Source of the DNA: Thermoproteota archaeon
GTDB taxonomy: Archaea > Thermoproteota > EX4484-205 > JAAOZP01
Assembly (NCBI GenBank): GCA_026414125.1
Contig: JAOAJQ010000095.1
Location: 1-5,144 of the forward strand
Direction of reading: 5' to 3'
DNA length: 5,144 nucleotides
Position 1 is the first letter of the stretch. Each line of letters opens with the position of its first letter. A program made the position numbers and the translations under genes. The notes under the pieces were generated by a model. The model searched no databases. It saw nothing but the letters and a program-made list of their open reading frames with translations, and had not been told where the DNA came from. Of this stretch, positions 1 to 4,984 are shown piece after piece.

Positions 1-86
1 GTGGAGTCTGGCACGAAAACCCTAACGGTCTCCTCGTGCTCAGGCACAACGACCCTTATCTCTTCGAAACGCTCCGGAACCCAGAT
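1..86 (-). repeat. Intragenic repeat, copy 2 (VPERFEEIR/VPEHEE motif)
   Basis: This segment encodes IWVPERFEEIRVVVPEHEE followed by TVRVFV. It matches the segment encoded at 723-818 with the pattern I-x-V-P-x-x-(Y/F)-E-(D/E)-(V/I)-R-(M/V)-V-V-P-E-H-E-E. The DNA is also similar (ctcctcgtgctc is shared). The offset is 732 bp, or 244 residues, so the protein may be built from repeated modules. Copy 2 reaches the window edge and may continue. Confidence 0.75.
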
Positions 87-1511
87 GCTTTGCGTCCAGA
101 CCCATGTCTTCGCCTCCGAGAAATAACTGTTACCATCCTCGTCCCTGTAGAACGCTTTAACAGTGATCTCCGTGGAAGACCTTGTAAGCCGAACGTTGAG
201 CTCAACCCTCCTTGAGCCTCCGGCTTCAATATCTCCGACGCTCACTCCAGTGGGTTCCGCGTGCACGCCGGTAACCTGAACGCTCACTCCACGGGCAGCG
301 CTCCCACCATTGTTGCTCAGCTCCAGCGTCAGCCCGGCGTGCTTCATGATAGACGGGTCAACGTTGAGAACCCTGATGTCGACGGATGGTGAGGCTGGGC
401 CAACCACCAGAATGCTGTACGACACGTTGCTGCTCGGAGGCCAGGTTGCGAGGCAAGCGTTCCCGGCCAGGAATATGGTGACGTTGTGGAGACCCGGCTT
501 AACAGCCTTAAGCCTGAAAACACCCGTTGTGTGAGCATCGCTGAGAATCCTCTCAACACCATCCAGGGGTTCGAAGCCGTCTGTCACAACAATAGTCAGA
601 GTAGCGTTAAGCGGCTCAGGCTGCCCTAGGCCACTATAATCCGCCCAGTAGTGTACTTCAAGCGTTTCCCCCAGGGTTAGGCTCGTCGACGAGACGCTGG
701 CTGAGACGATCCAGCCTTCTGCGAAAACCGGGTCGTAGCCTGGGAACAATACTTTAATTTTCTCCTCGTGCTCCGGAACCACCATCCTAACATCCTCGTA
801 GTGCCCGGGGACAGCGATACTCGGGTTTCCAAGGAAAAACCGCCAGTCCTTCTCAGGGTAGGCGAGCATGATTCTTCCAACGCCCATCTCCTCCGGGAAA
901 AACCCTATCGTAAGCCTTGAGACAATGCTGAAGACAACGTTTTTCTCAACATCCTTCATCACGTACCTGTATAGCCCAGTGTACCTCTCAACCTCGTAAA
1001 ACCTGACGAGGGTCTCGTTCCAAGCCTCGTACATTACCGTCACGCCGGTCGAATTATAGTAGGTGTAGTTCAGCGGGACGCTGGACTCCAACGGTATCTT
1101 TACTCTCACGCTCCCGTCGTCAGGCTTCTCAACCCTCAGGCCCGTCAGGTTTAGAAGAGCCCTGCTCCCGTTAACATCTAGGCTTACTGTGCCGTTCGGA
1201 TAGATTCTTCCAAGCTCGCTTCTAAACTCCTGCTCAGAGCACCCCGTGCTCACGTTAGGGGCGAAAACCCTCCAGAGCCTCTCAGCCTGGGAAGCGTCGA
1301 AGCCCTGTGGAACAATATACTCGCACTCGTTAACCGGGTCGGACTCCGAGGGCATAGCGTCCCTAAGGTATTCTTCAAGCCTTCTGAGGAAAGCCTCGTA
1401 GTCCCCGCTCTGCGCCAGAACCCTGGATACGAGGAGGCTCGGGGTGAAACACGTGGTTAACGCTAAGATGATTAGAAAACTGCCTTCAAGCCTGGTCTTA
1501 AGGCTGCTCAT
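1..1511 (-). CDS. Secreted surface protein with CARDB-like domain (3' end missing)
   Basis: This frame is open for 503 codons from 1511 to the left edge with no stop, so the C-terminus lies outside the window. The product begins MSSLKTRLEG and has a hydrophobic stretch at about residues 12-33 ending VLAQS, a plausible Sec signal peptide; an LTTC inside it is only a weak lipobox. The mature part is rich in beta-type sequence and N-x-S/T sequons (NGT, NLT, NYT, NST, NET, NAT, NVT, NVS), as expected of an archaeal envelope glycoprotein. Residues of about 376-455 (VDIRVLNVDP to VKAFYRDEDG) look like a CARDB/APHP-type beta-sandwich used for adhesion or spacing. A VPEHEE motif occurs twice, near residues 245 and 490. 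I chose the ATG at 1511 because it forms an ATGA overlap with the stop of the upstream gene; an in-frame ATG two codons earlier (1517) is possible. Function is otherwise unknown; being a surface or S-layer-associated protein is inference. Confidence 0.85.
   Translation of the reverse strand, partial: MSSLKTRLEGSFLIILALTTCFTPSLLVSRVLAQSGDYEAFLRRLEEYLRDAMPSESDPVNECEYIVPQGFDASQAERLWRVFAPNVSTGCSEQEFRSELGRIYPNGTVSLDVNGSRALLNLTGLRVEKPDDGSVRVKIPLESSVPLNYTYYNSTGVTVMYEAWNETLVRFYEVERYTGLYRYVMKDVEKNVVFSIVSRLTIGFFPEEMGVGRIMLAYPEKDWRFFLGNPSIAVPGHYEDVRMVVPEHEEKIKVLFPGYDPVFAEGWIVSASVSSTSLTLGETLEVHYWADYSGLGQPEPLNATLTIVVTDGFEPLDGVERILSDAHTTGVFRLKAVKPGLHNVTIFLAGNACLATWPPSSNVSYSILVVGPASPSVDIRVLNVDPSIMKHAGLTLELSNNGGSAARGVSVQVTGVHAEPTGVSVGDIEAGGSRRVELNVRLTRSSTEITVKAFYRDEDGNSYFSEAKTWVWTQSIWVPERFEEIRVVVPEHEETVRVFVPDS
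723..818 (-). repeat. Intragenic repeat, copy 1 (VPGHYEDVR/VPEHEE motif)
   Basis: This segment encodes IAVPGHYEDVRMVVPEHEE followed by KIKVLFPGYDPVF and is the partner of the segment at 1-86. The alternating hydrophobic and charged residues suggest paired beta strands that link larger domains. It lies just before a beta-rich region (SSTSLTLGETLEVHY) typical of Ig-like folds. Confidence 0.75.
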
Positions 1512-2653
1512 TTCCATGGTCTACGCCTCTTAAAAGTCAGAATCGCAGGTGGAACGATTATCGCCGCCGCCAGGAGGATTAGCAGGATTGTTTTCTCGTT
1601 CTCCAGCCTCCCAACAGTACTGTTCAGCTCAGAAACCCTCTGCTCCTTCGCTGTAAGGTTCCCCATGAGCGTCCAAACCTGTTTTTGAAGAACACTGTTA
1701 GCGTTGCTCCATTCCCTAAGCTGGGTCTTAAGGTTCTCGTTCTCCCTGGACAGGGTTTCCAGCTTTCTGCTAGACCATTCTGAAGACTCTTTGAGAACAG
1801 TATAGTTAGCGTGGAGAGCCTGGTAGAGCATCCTGAGGCTAGCGTTAATCCTTAGACCCACGCCGACAACCTCCCCTCTAGGCGTTTCAACGTAAACGTT
1901 GAGAAAACCTGACTCTCCAACCCTAACCATTACCCCGCCCGTAACCCTGGATGCGTTGCAGTCAACATGGTCGCCGTTAACCCTGACAAGCCTAGCCCCA
2001 AAGCCCTTAACCTCCCCAGGGTAGTTGAAGACAATAATGGTCTCCTTCTCGCTAAGCTCTATCGAGGCCAGCCTGAGCTCATGAGGAATCTCAGTAGGCT
2101 CTCCCACAACCCTAACCATGAAGTCGCCCGGCCTCCCGCTTGAGGCGTTGAGAGAAACCAGGGGAGCATGCTTATCCACATCCATGATGAAGCTGTTGTT
2201 AGCAATAGGAGGATCGTCGTCAACGCCCAGCCATAGTTGAGGCCCGTCGAGCGTGAACATCGGTATGATAACAACGTGGAAAACGCCTTTAACAACCACG
2301 TTCGGAACCCTAATGGTGTACCAGTCTAGCGTAGCGTTCCTGAAAACCCTGTTGAAGATGAAGGGTTCGCTGTAAACAGTGTTCAAGCCAGCATCCCAAA
2401 TCTGAACGTAGAATAGCGAGGAGGGCCCCCTTAGAATACAGGTCGCGTAAATCTTAACCGCGGTTATTCTCCATGCTGGTGAAGGCGGGGAGAACATTAC
2501 TGCAGCACCATTAGGATAGAAGTCGCTCCAACCGTAGTCGTGGCCACCGTCATCATAGCTGAGCTCGAAAGGAGTTGCGGAAGCCTTCAGGAAGCCTGTG
2601 AGGAGGAAAGGTAGTAAGGCTAGGGCTAGAACAAGCCTAACATTCCCACCCAT
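1508..2653 (-). CDS. Type I membrane surface protein with coiled-coil stalk
   Basis: The 381-residue product starts with a signal peptide (about residues 1-26, hydrophobic core LVLALALLPFLLTGFL). A beta-rich ectodomain follows, from YDDGGHDYGW to about residue 190. Its FYVQIWDAGLNTVYSEPF segment resembles the jelly-roll-like domains (FYV-IWD---YSE pattern) seen in archaeal secreted proteins. A second beta segment spans about 195-270. Residues of about 272-354 are heptad-like and highly charged (LETLSRENENLKTQLREW), a predicted coiled coil. A membrane helix (about 355-373) and a short basic tail (KRRRPWK) complete a type I topology with the tail in the cytoplasm. Several sequons are present. 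The layout suggests an ectodomain held off the membrane on a stalk, perhaps under an S-layer, but the ligand is unknown. The gene is first in an operon; its TGA overlaps the next start as ATGA. The start at 2653 fits a TATA box about 28 bp upstream, implying a leaderless mRNA. Confidence 0.9.
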   Translation of the reverse strand: MGGNVRLVLALALLPFLLTGFLKASATPFELSYDDGGHDYGWSDFYPNGAAVMFSPPSPAWRITAVKIYATCILRGPSSLFYVQIWDAGLNTVYSEPFIFNRVFRNATLDWYTIRVPNVVVKGVFHVVIIPMFTLDGPQLWLGVDDDPPIANNSFIMDVDKHAPLVSLNASSGRPGDFMVRVVGEPTEIPHELRLASIELSEKETIIVFNYPGEVKGFGARLVRVNGDHVDCNASRVTGGVMVRVGESGFLNVYVETPRGEVVGVGLRINASLRMLYQALHANYTVLKESSEWSSRKLETLSRENENLKTQLREWSNANSVLQKQVWTLMGNLTAKEQRVSELNSTVGRLENEKTILLILLAAAIIVPPAILTFKRRRPWK

Positions 2654-2674
2654 AGCTAGTAAGACATACGTGAA

Positions 2675-2688
2675 TGTTTTAAATAAGT
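2675..2688 (-). promoter_or_regulatory. TATA-box promoter of the surface-protein operon
   Basis: The minus strand reads ACTTATTTAAAACA here, an archaeal TATA box centred about 28-29 bp before the ATG at 2653, with an A-rich BRE-like stretch (GCGAAAAAC) just upstream of it. The spacing places transcription start at or within a few bases of the ATG, so the transcript is probably leaderless. No Shine-Dalgarno sequence is evident upstream of the start. Confidence 0.65.
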
Positions 2689-2701
2689 TTTTCGCGGAAC
2701 G

Positions 2702-2721
2702 TCCGGATATTCAAACCCGGA
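2702..2721. repeat. Short perfect inverted repeat in intergenic DNA
   Basis: TCCGG and CCGGA are separated by the 10-base spacer ATATTCAAAC. It lies between the end of the protease gene (2859) and the promoter of the surface operon. On the minus strand it reads like a degenerate tRNA T-arm (CCGGGTTTGAATATCCGG), but no acceptor, D or anticodon arm can be built around it. It could be a hairpin or a protein-binding site. The rest of 2689-2858 holds no convincing gene. Confidence 0.35.
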
Positions 2722-2858
2722 GGCCAACCGGTCTATCTGAATAAGAATGTTGGCATGCGAAATTGAAAACACTAAGCCGTCAGACGGGTTGCCGACGATT
2801 GACTTGAAAAATGTCTATCCTCTGTTTCCTCCAAAACGGTTTGAAACCTTGTTACGCA

Positions 2859-3251
2859 TCACCTTAGCAAGCAGAATCTATTACGCACGTTATCCAACAG
2901 CCATTCCCTATGGTTTAGCAGCTGCCTGCCTATTAGACTCCTCGTCGCCAAGAGTGCTGCGAACGGCTGCCGGTTAATCTTCAACTCGGGAATCGTTAAA
3001 TAAACAAGGTAAAGATCAGTCCTAACGTCGAGACCAGTGGCGGTAGCAATATGAATACTGCCAACCCTCCGGGGACCCAGTAAATCCACGAGCTCCCGGT
3101 CTATTGCAACAGCCCCGGAGAACCCTGTGTCAACCTGAAACATCCTGCTTAAGCCTTCTCCTTCTTCGCTGGCTGAGACCACGATGGGTATTGATGGGGA
3201 CGGCGGCTTATTCGACGCATGGGGCCAACACTTAGAAACCGATGGTGACAA
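2859..3251 (-). CDS. Retropepsin-like (clan AA) aspartic protease
   Basis: The 130-residue product has the hallmarks of a single-lobe clan AA aspartic protease. The catalytic motif is V40-D41-T42-G43 followed by FSG; a flap-like region (ATATG, about residues 69-73) comes next; the hydrophobic-hydrophobic-Gly motif is L106-I107-G108, followed by RQLLN. Such enzymes work as homodimers, each subunit giving one Asp; the length is normal for the family. No signal peptide or membrane segment is seen, so it should be cytoplasmic; the substrate is unknown. The gene overlaps the upstream wHTH gene by 20 nt, so the two are surely cotranscribed. The start is uncertain: TTG at 3251 has a GAGGGAG sequence almost touching it, and an in-frame GTG at 3182 would give a product of 107 residues that still includes DTG. 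The first 20 residues look less protein-like than the rest. No in-frame ATG precedes the DTG except the one at RMFQVDTG, which is too late. Confidence 0.8.
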   Translation of the reverse strand: MSPSVSKCWPHASNKPPSPSIPIVVSASEEGEGLSRMFQVDTGFSGAVAIDRELVDLLGPRRVGSIHIATATGLDVRTDLYLVYLTIPELKINRQPFAALLATRSLIGRQLLNHREWLLDNVRNRFCLLR

Positions 3252-3672
3252 GCTCCCTCGGCCTTCCCACGTTAGTTATATAGATCTCGTCCGGCTTATG
3301 CTTCTTCAAGGCTCTTCTAAGCAGTCTTTGAACATCATGATCCTTGTCGACAATCCTCCCGTTTACAAAAAGAACGTACTCGCCTTCATGACTGGTTATC
3401 GTTGAGCCTACTTCCGTCTTCATCTCACTGATAAAAGTAAGGTCCAAGTTATAAACGGCACGCCTCGCGTCTTCCGGATCAGGCTTTGAAATAAGCCAGC
3501 CCCTACGCTTAAGCTCGCTGAGCAGATTCTTCATATAGCTTGGCTTTACCCCGAGCGCTCTAGCAGCCTCCTCAAGGCGGAAGGGTCTTCCACCGAATTT
3601 TCGGAGAAGCCCTGAATAAGCGTTTTCCAAGTATTTCCTGACGACTCTTGGAGAAGCATCTTCATATGCCAT
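3232..3672 (-). CDS. Winged-helix protein with C-terminal DUF5678-like domain
   Basis: The 146-residue product begins MAYEDASPRVV. Residues of about 15-75 form a helix-turn-helix with a wing: RPFRLEEAARALGVKPSYMK, then NLLSELKRRGWL and a basic RRAVYNL end, as in archaeal transcription regulators. Residues of about 97-146 (EYVLFVNGRIVDKDHDVQRL to PDEIYITNVG and RELVTIGF) have the strand-strand-helix-strand pattern and the G-R-(I/V)-V core of DUF5678-type domains. This assignment is from memory of the family pattern, not a search. I chose ATG 3672 rather than the upstream in-frame codon at 3735, because a TATA box lies 26-27 bp before 3672 and the intervening codons would encode a run of Ile/Leu/Val from AT-rich promoter DNA. 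It is first in an operon with the aspartic protease. It may regulate its own promoter through the 9-bp repeats there, and the second domain may be a partner or substrate of the protease; both are inference. Confidence 0.8.
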   Translation of the reverse strand: MAYEDASPRVVRKYLENAYSGLLRKFGGRPFRLEEAARALGVKPSYMKNLLSELKRRGWLISKPDPEDARRAVYNLDLTFISEMKTEVGSTITSHEGEYVLFVNGRIVDKDHDVQRLLRRALKKHKPDEIYITNVGRPRELVTIGF

Positions 3673-3675
3673 AAT

Positions 3676-3700
3676 TAATATGACTAATATGACTAATATA
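3676..3700. repeat. 9-bp tandem repeat, candidate operator
   Basis: The plus strand has TAATATGAC twice in tandem (3676-3684, 3685-3693) followed by a partial third unit TAATATA (3694-3700) that merges into the TATA box. The repeats fill the gap between TATA box and start codon of the wHTH gene. A protein bound here would block TBP/TFB or polymerase, so autoregulation by the encoded winged-helix protein is the simplest reading. AT-rich chance repetition cannot be excluded. Confidence 0.5.
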
Positions 3701-3703
3701 AGC
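3694..3703 (-). promoter_or_regulatory. TATA-box promoter of the wHTH/protease operon
   Basis: The minus strand reads GCTTATATTA, with TTATAT centred 26-27 bp from the ATG at 3672 and a short purine run (CAAAG) just upstream as a possible BRE. This is the spacing of a leaderless archaeal promoter and fixes the start codon. Confidence 0.65.
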
Positions 3704-3809
3704 TTTGAGGATTTAAACCGAATCCTACTGACCATAATGGCAGAAGGTTTATTTCTAAAAGAAACGATGCGCCTGAAGCTTAGCGCGTTCTCATCTGATC
3801 CTTAGGCGA

Positions 3810-3893
3810 AAGCCCTAAAACATTAGAACACGGTTTCTAGCGGTTTATAAGCTGTCAGAATTATTGGTTTCCATCATGAGGAACACTCTTGAA
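3810..3893 (+). repeat. Diverged direct repeat, left copy (flanks vapBC)
   Basis: This segment aligns without gaps to 4721-4774 over its first 54 bases with about 42 identities, including a perfect 15-base core GCGGTTTATAAGCTG and then CAGAATTA. The likeness continues past a 4-base length difference through TTTCCATC and GAGGA to TGAAG. The two copies lie in the same orientation 911 bp apart, with the vapBC pair between them. The core includes a TATA box, so the repeat may be a duplicated promoter plus gene start. The remainder of the gene-free stretch, 3736-3809, shows nothing I can name. Confidence 0.65.
3844..3850 (+). promoter_or_regulatory. TATA-box in left direct repeat
   Basis: TTTATAA, preceded by GCGG, is centred about 29 bp before an ATG at 3876. 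The spacing fits a leaderless promoter. The same box is kept in the right copy at 4755-4761 while bases around it differ, which suggests it was functional. Confidence 0.45.
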
Positions 3894-3980
3894 GGCAGCT
3901 TTCGATGCTTTAATCCCTCAAAATTTCATGCATACTACAAGCATGTTTCGCCTAGCGCACTAAAAGTTTATAAATTATGA
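3876..3980 (+). CDS. Possible 34-residue leaderless ORF
   Basis: ATG 3876 to TGA 3980 encodes a basic, Cys/Tyr/Phe-containing peptide starting MRNTLEGSFRCF and ending KVYKL. The support is the TATA box 29 bp upstream. Against it: the end of the frame runs through the TATA box of vapB; the matching place in the right direct repeat has GCG instead of ATG; and I recognise no family. It may be a broken gene start rather than a real peptide gene. Confidence 0.2.
   Translation: MRNTLEGSFRCFNPSKFHAYYKHVSPSALKVYKL
3967..3974 (+). promoter_or_regulatory. TATA-box promoter of vapBC
   Basis: TTTATAAA is centred about 27 bp before ATG 3998, after an A-rich AAAAG element. The ATG at 3977 is only a few bases from the box and cannot be transcribed from it, so 3998 is the start and the mRNA is probably leaderless. 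Confidence 0.65.
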
Positions 3981-4001
3981 TTCATTATTCATTAATTATG
4001 A
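3973..4001. promoter_or_regulatory. Candidate vapBC operator (direct repeats)
   Basis: AATTATGA occurs at 3973-3980 and again at 3994-4001, exactly 21 bp (two helical turns) apart, and TTCATTA is tandemly repeated between them (3981-3994). VapB-type antitoxins usually bind sites like this around their own promoter to repress the operon, more tightly with the toxin bound. The assignment rests on position and repetition only. Confidence 0.4.
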
Positions 4002-4198
4002 GCACTATTCCAGTGAGCAGGGAAACGAAGAAACGGTTGGAGAGCATTAAGGGGAATAAGGCTTGGGACGAGTTTTTGAACGAGCTTGCGAGCATGGCTC
4101 TAACCGAGAAGAGGTTTAAACATAGGAAAAAGATGCAGAAGCTGCTGGAAATGGGATACGAGGAGACTAGGGTTAGGAAATGGGCGAGAGAATACTAG
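3998..4198 (+). CDS. vapB: VapB-type antitoxin
   Basis: The 66-residue product begins STIPVSRETKKRLESIKGN after the Met, a beta strand followed by a helix as in ribbon-helix-helix antitoxins; WDEFLNELASMAL would be the second helix. The C-terminal third (RFKHRKKMQKLLEMGYEETR) is basic and helical, the usual place where a VapB tail wraps the toxin. The size suits the family. It overlaps the downstream PIN-domain toxin gene by 19 nt, the classical antitoxin-first order, so the two products are coupled. The protein should neutralise the toxin and repress the shared promoter. Identification as VapB rests mainly on the neighbour; the fold call from sequence alone is moderate. Confidence 0.8.
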   Translation: MSTIPVSRETKKRLESIKGNKAWDEFLNELASMALTEKRFKHRKKMQKLLEMGYEETRVRKWAREY

Positions 4199-4545
4199 TT
4201 GATACTGATTGCCTTATCGACTACTATAAGGGGGAGCTGGAGCTAAACCCTGAGGATTCCCACCATATTTCTGAAATAACTGTCTACGAGTTCATCAGGG
4301 GGACGAAGGATGTTAAGGAGGCGAAGAGAATCCTTGAGGAATCCTTCTTCATCGTTTGGCTTGACAACGAGATTCTGGAGAAAGCCTCAGAAATATGGAG
4401 GAGCCTGAAGGCTTCAGGCAGGCTTGTTGAAGACCGGGATCTGATAATAGGTGTTACAGCGGTGGTGAAAAGGCTTAAGCTGCTAACAAGGAACACTAAA
4501 CATTACGATGTGCTGAAAGCATATGAATTAACATTTTACCGTTAA
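4180..4545 (+). CDS. vapC: VapC-type PIN-domain ribonuclease toxin
   Basis: The 121-residue product has the full PIN-domain acidic set. D8 is in ILVDTDCLIDYYKG, E37 in SEITVYEFIRGT, D87 in EDRDLIIGVTAV, and D110 in the LLTRNTKHYD signature with N105. These bind Mg2+ or Mn2+ for single-strand RNA cleavage; known VapC toxins cut tRNA or rRNA and stop translation. The length is close to that of ordinary VapC proteins, and no key residue is missing, so it should be active. The ATG at 4180 lies inside the end of vapB, preceded by GGTTAGG which may serve as a ribosome site for this internal gene. The cytoplasmic complex with VapB is expected to be inactive. The target RNA cannot be told from the sequence. 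Confidence 0.93.
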   Translation: MGERILVDTDCLIDYYKGELELNPEDSHHISEITVYEFIRGTKDVKEAKRILEESFFIVWLDNEILEKASEIWRSLKASGRLVEDRDLIIGVTAVVKRLKLLTRNTKHYDVLKAYELTFYR

Positions 4546-4720
4546 CCCCAATTCTCTCAGTCTCATTAAAACCCTCTCCAGGCTCATGATGCTGAAAGGC
4601 GTCCTGTATATTCAAGTGTTTTATCCTTAACAAAAAAGTTAAGAATAGAGCCATAATTTATACAAAAATTCGAGAAGTATTCGCCCAACACTCTGCTCGA
4701 CGGTTTCCAGTCTTCTAGCC
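4546..4720. other. Intergenic DNA after vapC, no convincing gene
   Basis: This stretch is AT-rich. It contains a perfect inverted repeat, CTTAAC-AAAAAA-GTTAAG (4626-4643), and a minus-strand TATA-like box (GTATAAAT, 4656-4663). The box points back at the vapC end, with a TTG codon 27 bp downstream opening a 45-codon frame antisense to the last 50 bases of vapC. I do not regard that frame as a gene. No T-rich terminator is obvious right after the vapC stop. Confidence 0.4.
4626..4643. repeat. Perfect 6-bp inverted repeat
   Basis: CTTAAC and GTTAAG are separated by six A residues. Read on the minus strand the loop is T6. It could be a weak hairpin marking the end of the vapBC transcript or a protein site; the short stem makes chance possible. 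Confidence 0.3.
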
Positions 4721-4798
4721 AAGCCCCAAGATATTAGAAATACGATTGCGGCGGTTTATAAGCTGCCAGAATTAATTTCCATCGCGAGGATGTCCTGA
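4721..4798 (+). repeat. Diverged direct repeat, right copy (flanks vapBC)
   Basis: This is the partner of 3810-3893, with the same GCGGTTTATAAGCTG core (4751-4765) and a similar 5' part (AAGCCC, ATTAGAA). It lacks four bases after CAGAATTA and carries GCG where the left copy has ATG. The copies bracket the vapBC pair in direct orientation. Confidence 0.65.
4755..4761 (+). promoter_or_regulatory. TATA-box in right direct repeat
   Basis: TTTATAA inside the perfect repeat core. A start about 27 bp downstream would fall near 4785, where no ATG, GTG or TTG exists in the open frame that follows. The promoter may be intact while the gene behind it is broken. Confidence 0.4.
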
Positions 4799-4947
4799 AG
4801 CGTTTAGAGAAACATCTGCTTAGTCTACCCTGTTCACAGTATTCTTGGGTAGAACTGAATTCTGATGTCACAGATCCGCCTTTAAGCTTCATCTATAGAA
4901 CAGTTCTTGAAAAAGCGTTGGGCCGAGTTAAGGTTGACCAGAAGTAG
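4762..4947 (+). pseudogene. Start-less ORF fragment, likely decayed small gene
   Basis: This frame is open for 61 codons between the TAA at 4759 and the TAG at 4945-4947. It reads AARINFHREDVLKRLEKHLL, then SLPCSQYSWVELNSDV, then PPLSFIYRTVLEKALGRVKV and DQK, which has the look of a real soluble helical domain. There is no ATG, GTG or TTG before a late TTG near the end. An out-of-frame ATG at 4790 would need a one-base shift to join it. A TATA box lies upstream and a terminator-like hairpin directly follows the stop, so the unit resembles a former gene that lost its start. I do not recognise the family; chance openness is possible for this length. Confidence 0.35.
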
Positions 4948-4978
4948 AGCGAAAAATTCTCAAAACATTTCGCTTTTT
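4948..4978 (+). terminator. Hairpin plus T-tract terminator
   Basis: AGCGAAA (4948-4954) and TTTCGCT (4968-4974) form a perfect 7-bp stem with a 13-base loop, followed by a T run through 4978. It begins at the base after the TAG at 4945-4947. Archaeal termination relies mainly on the T-tract, so the hairpin may be incidental, but its position supports the ORF before it having been transcribed. Confidence 0.5.
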
Positions 4979-4984
4979 GATTCC

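Noticed and set aside
310..880. Several 67-74 codon ORFs (310-534, 344-562, 677-880)
   Set aside because: They all lie inside the long partial surface-protein gene, whose frame is continuous, has sequons and contains recognisable repeats.
2059..2295. 78-codon minus-strand ORF inside the stalked surface protein gene
   Set aside because: It is a different frame of a well-supported gene and has a shadow-like composition rich in Leu, Ser and Trp.
2702..2770. Possible tRNA gene on the minus strand
   Set aside because: Only a T-arm-like piece exists; no cloverleaf can be built.
2747..2977. 76-codon plus-strand ORF between the surface operon and the protease
   Set aside because: More than half of it is antisense to the protease 3' end, no promoter with correct spacing precedes it, and its product has no recognisable pattern.
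3184..3405. 73-codon plus-strand ORF
   Set aside because: It is antisense to the overlap of the wHTH and protease genes, both of which have recognisable motifs.
3673..3735. N-terminal extension of the wHTH protein with an Ile/Leu/Val-rich segment that could pass for a membrane anchor
   Set aside because: The hydrophobic residues are encoded by the AT-rich tandem repeats and TATA box; promoter spacing favours the ATG at 3672.
4284..4496. 70-codon minus-strand ORF
   Set aside because: It is antisense to vapC, whose PIN-domain residues are complete; serine/leucine-rich shadow.
4528..4587. 19-residue minus-strand frame starting MSLERVLMRLRELG just after vapC
   Set aside because: It reads somewhat like a protein C-terminus, but it is very short, has no promoter at the right distance, is closed by a stop 9 codons upstream of its ATG, and overlaps the vapC end.
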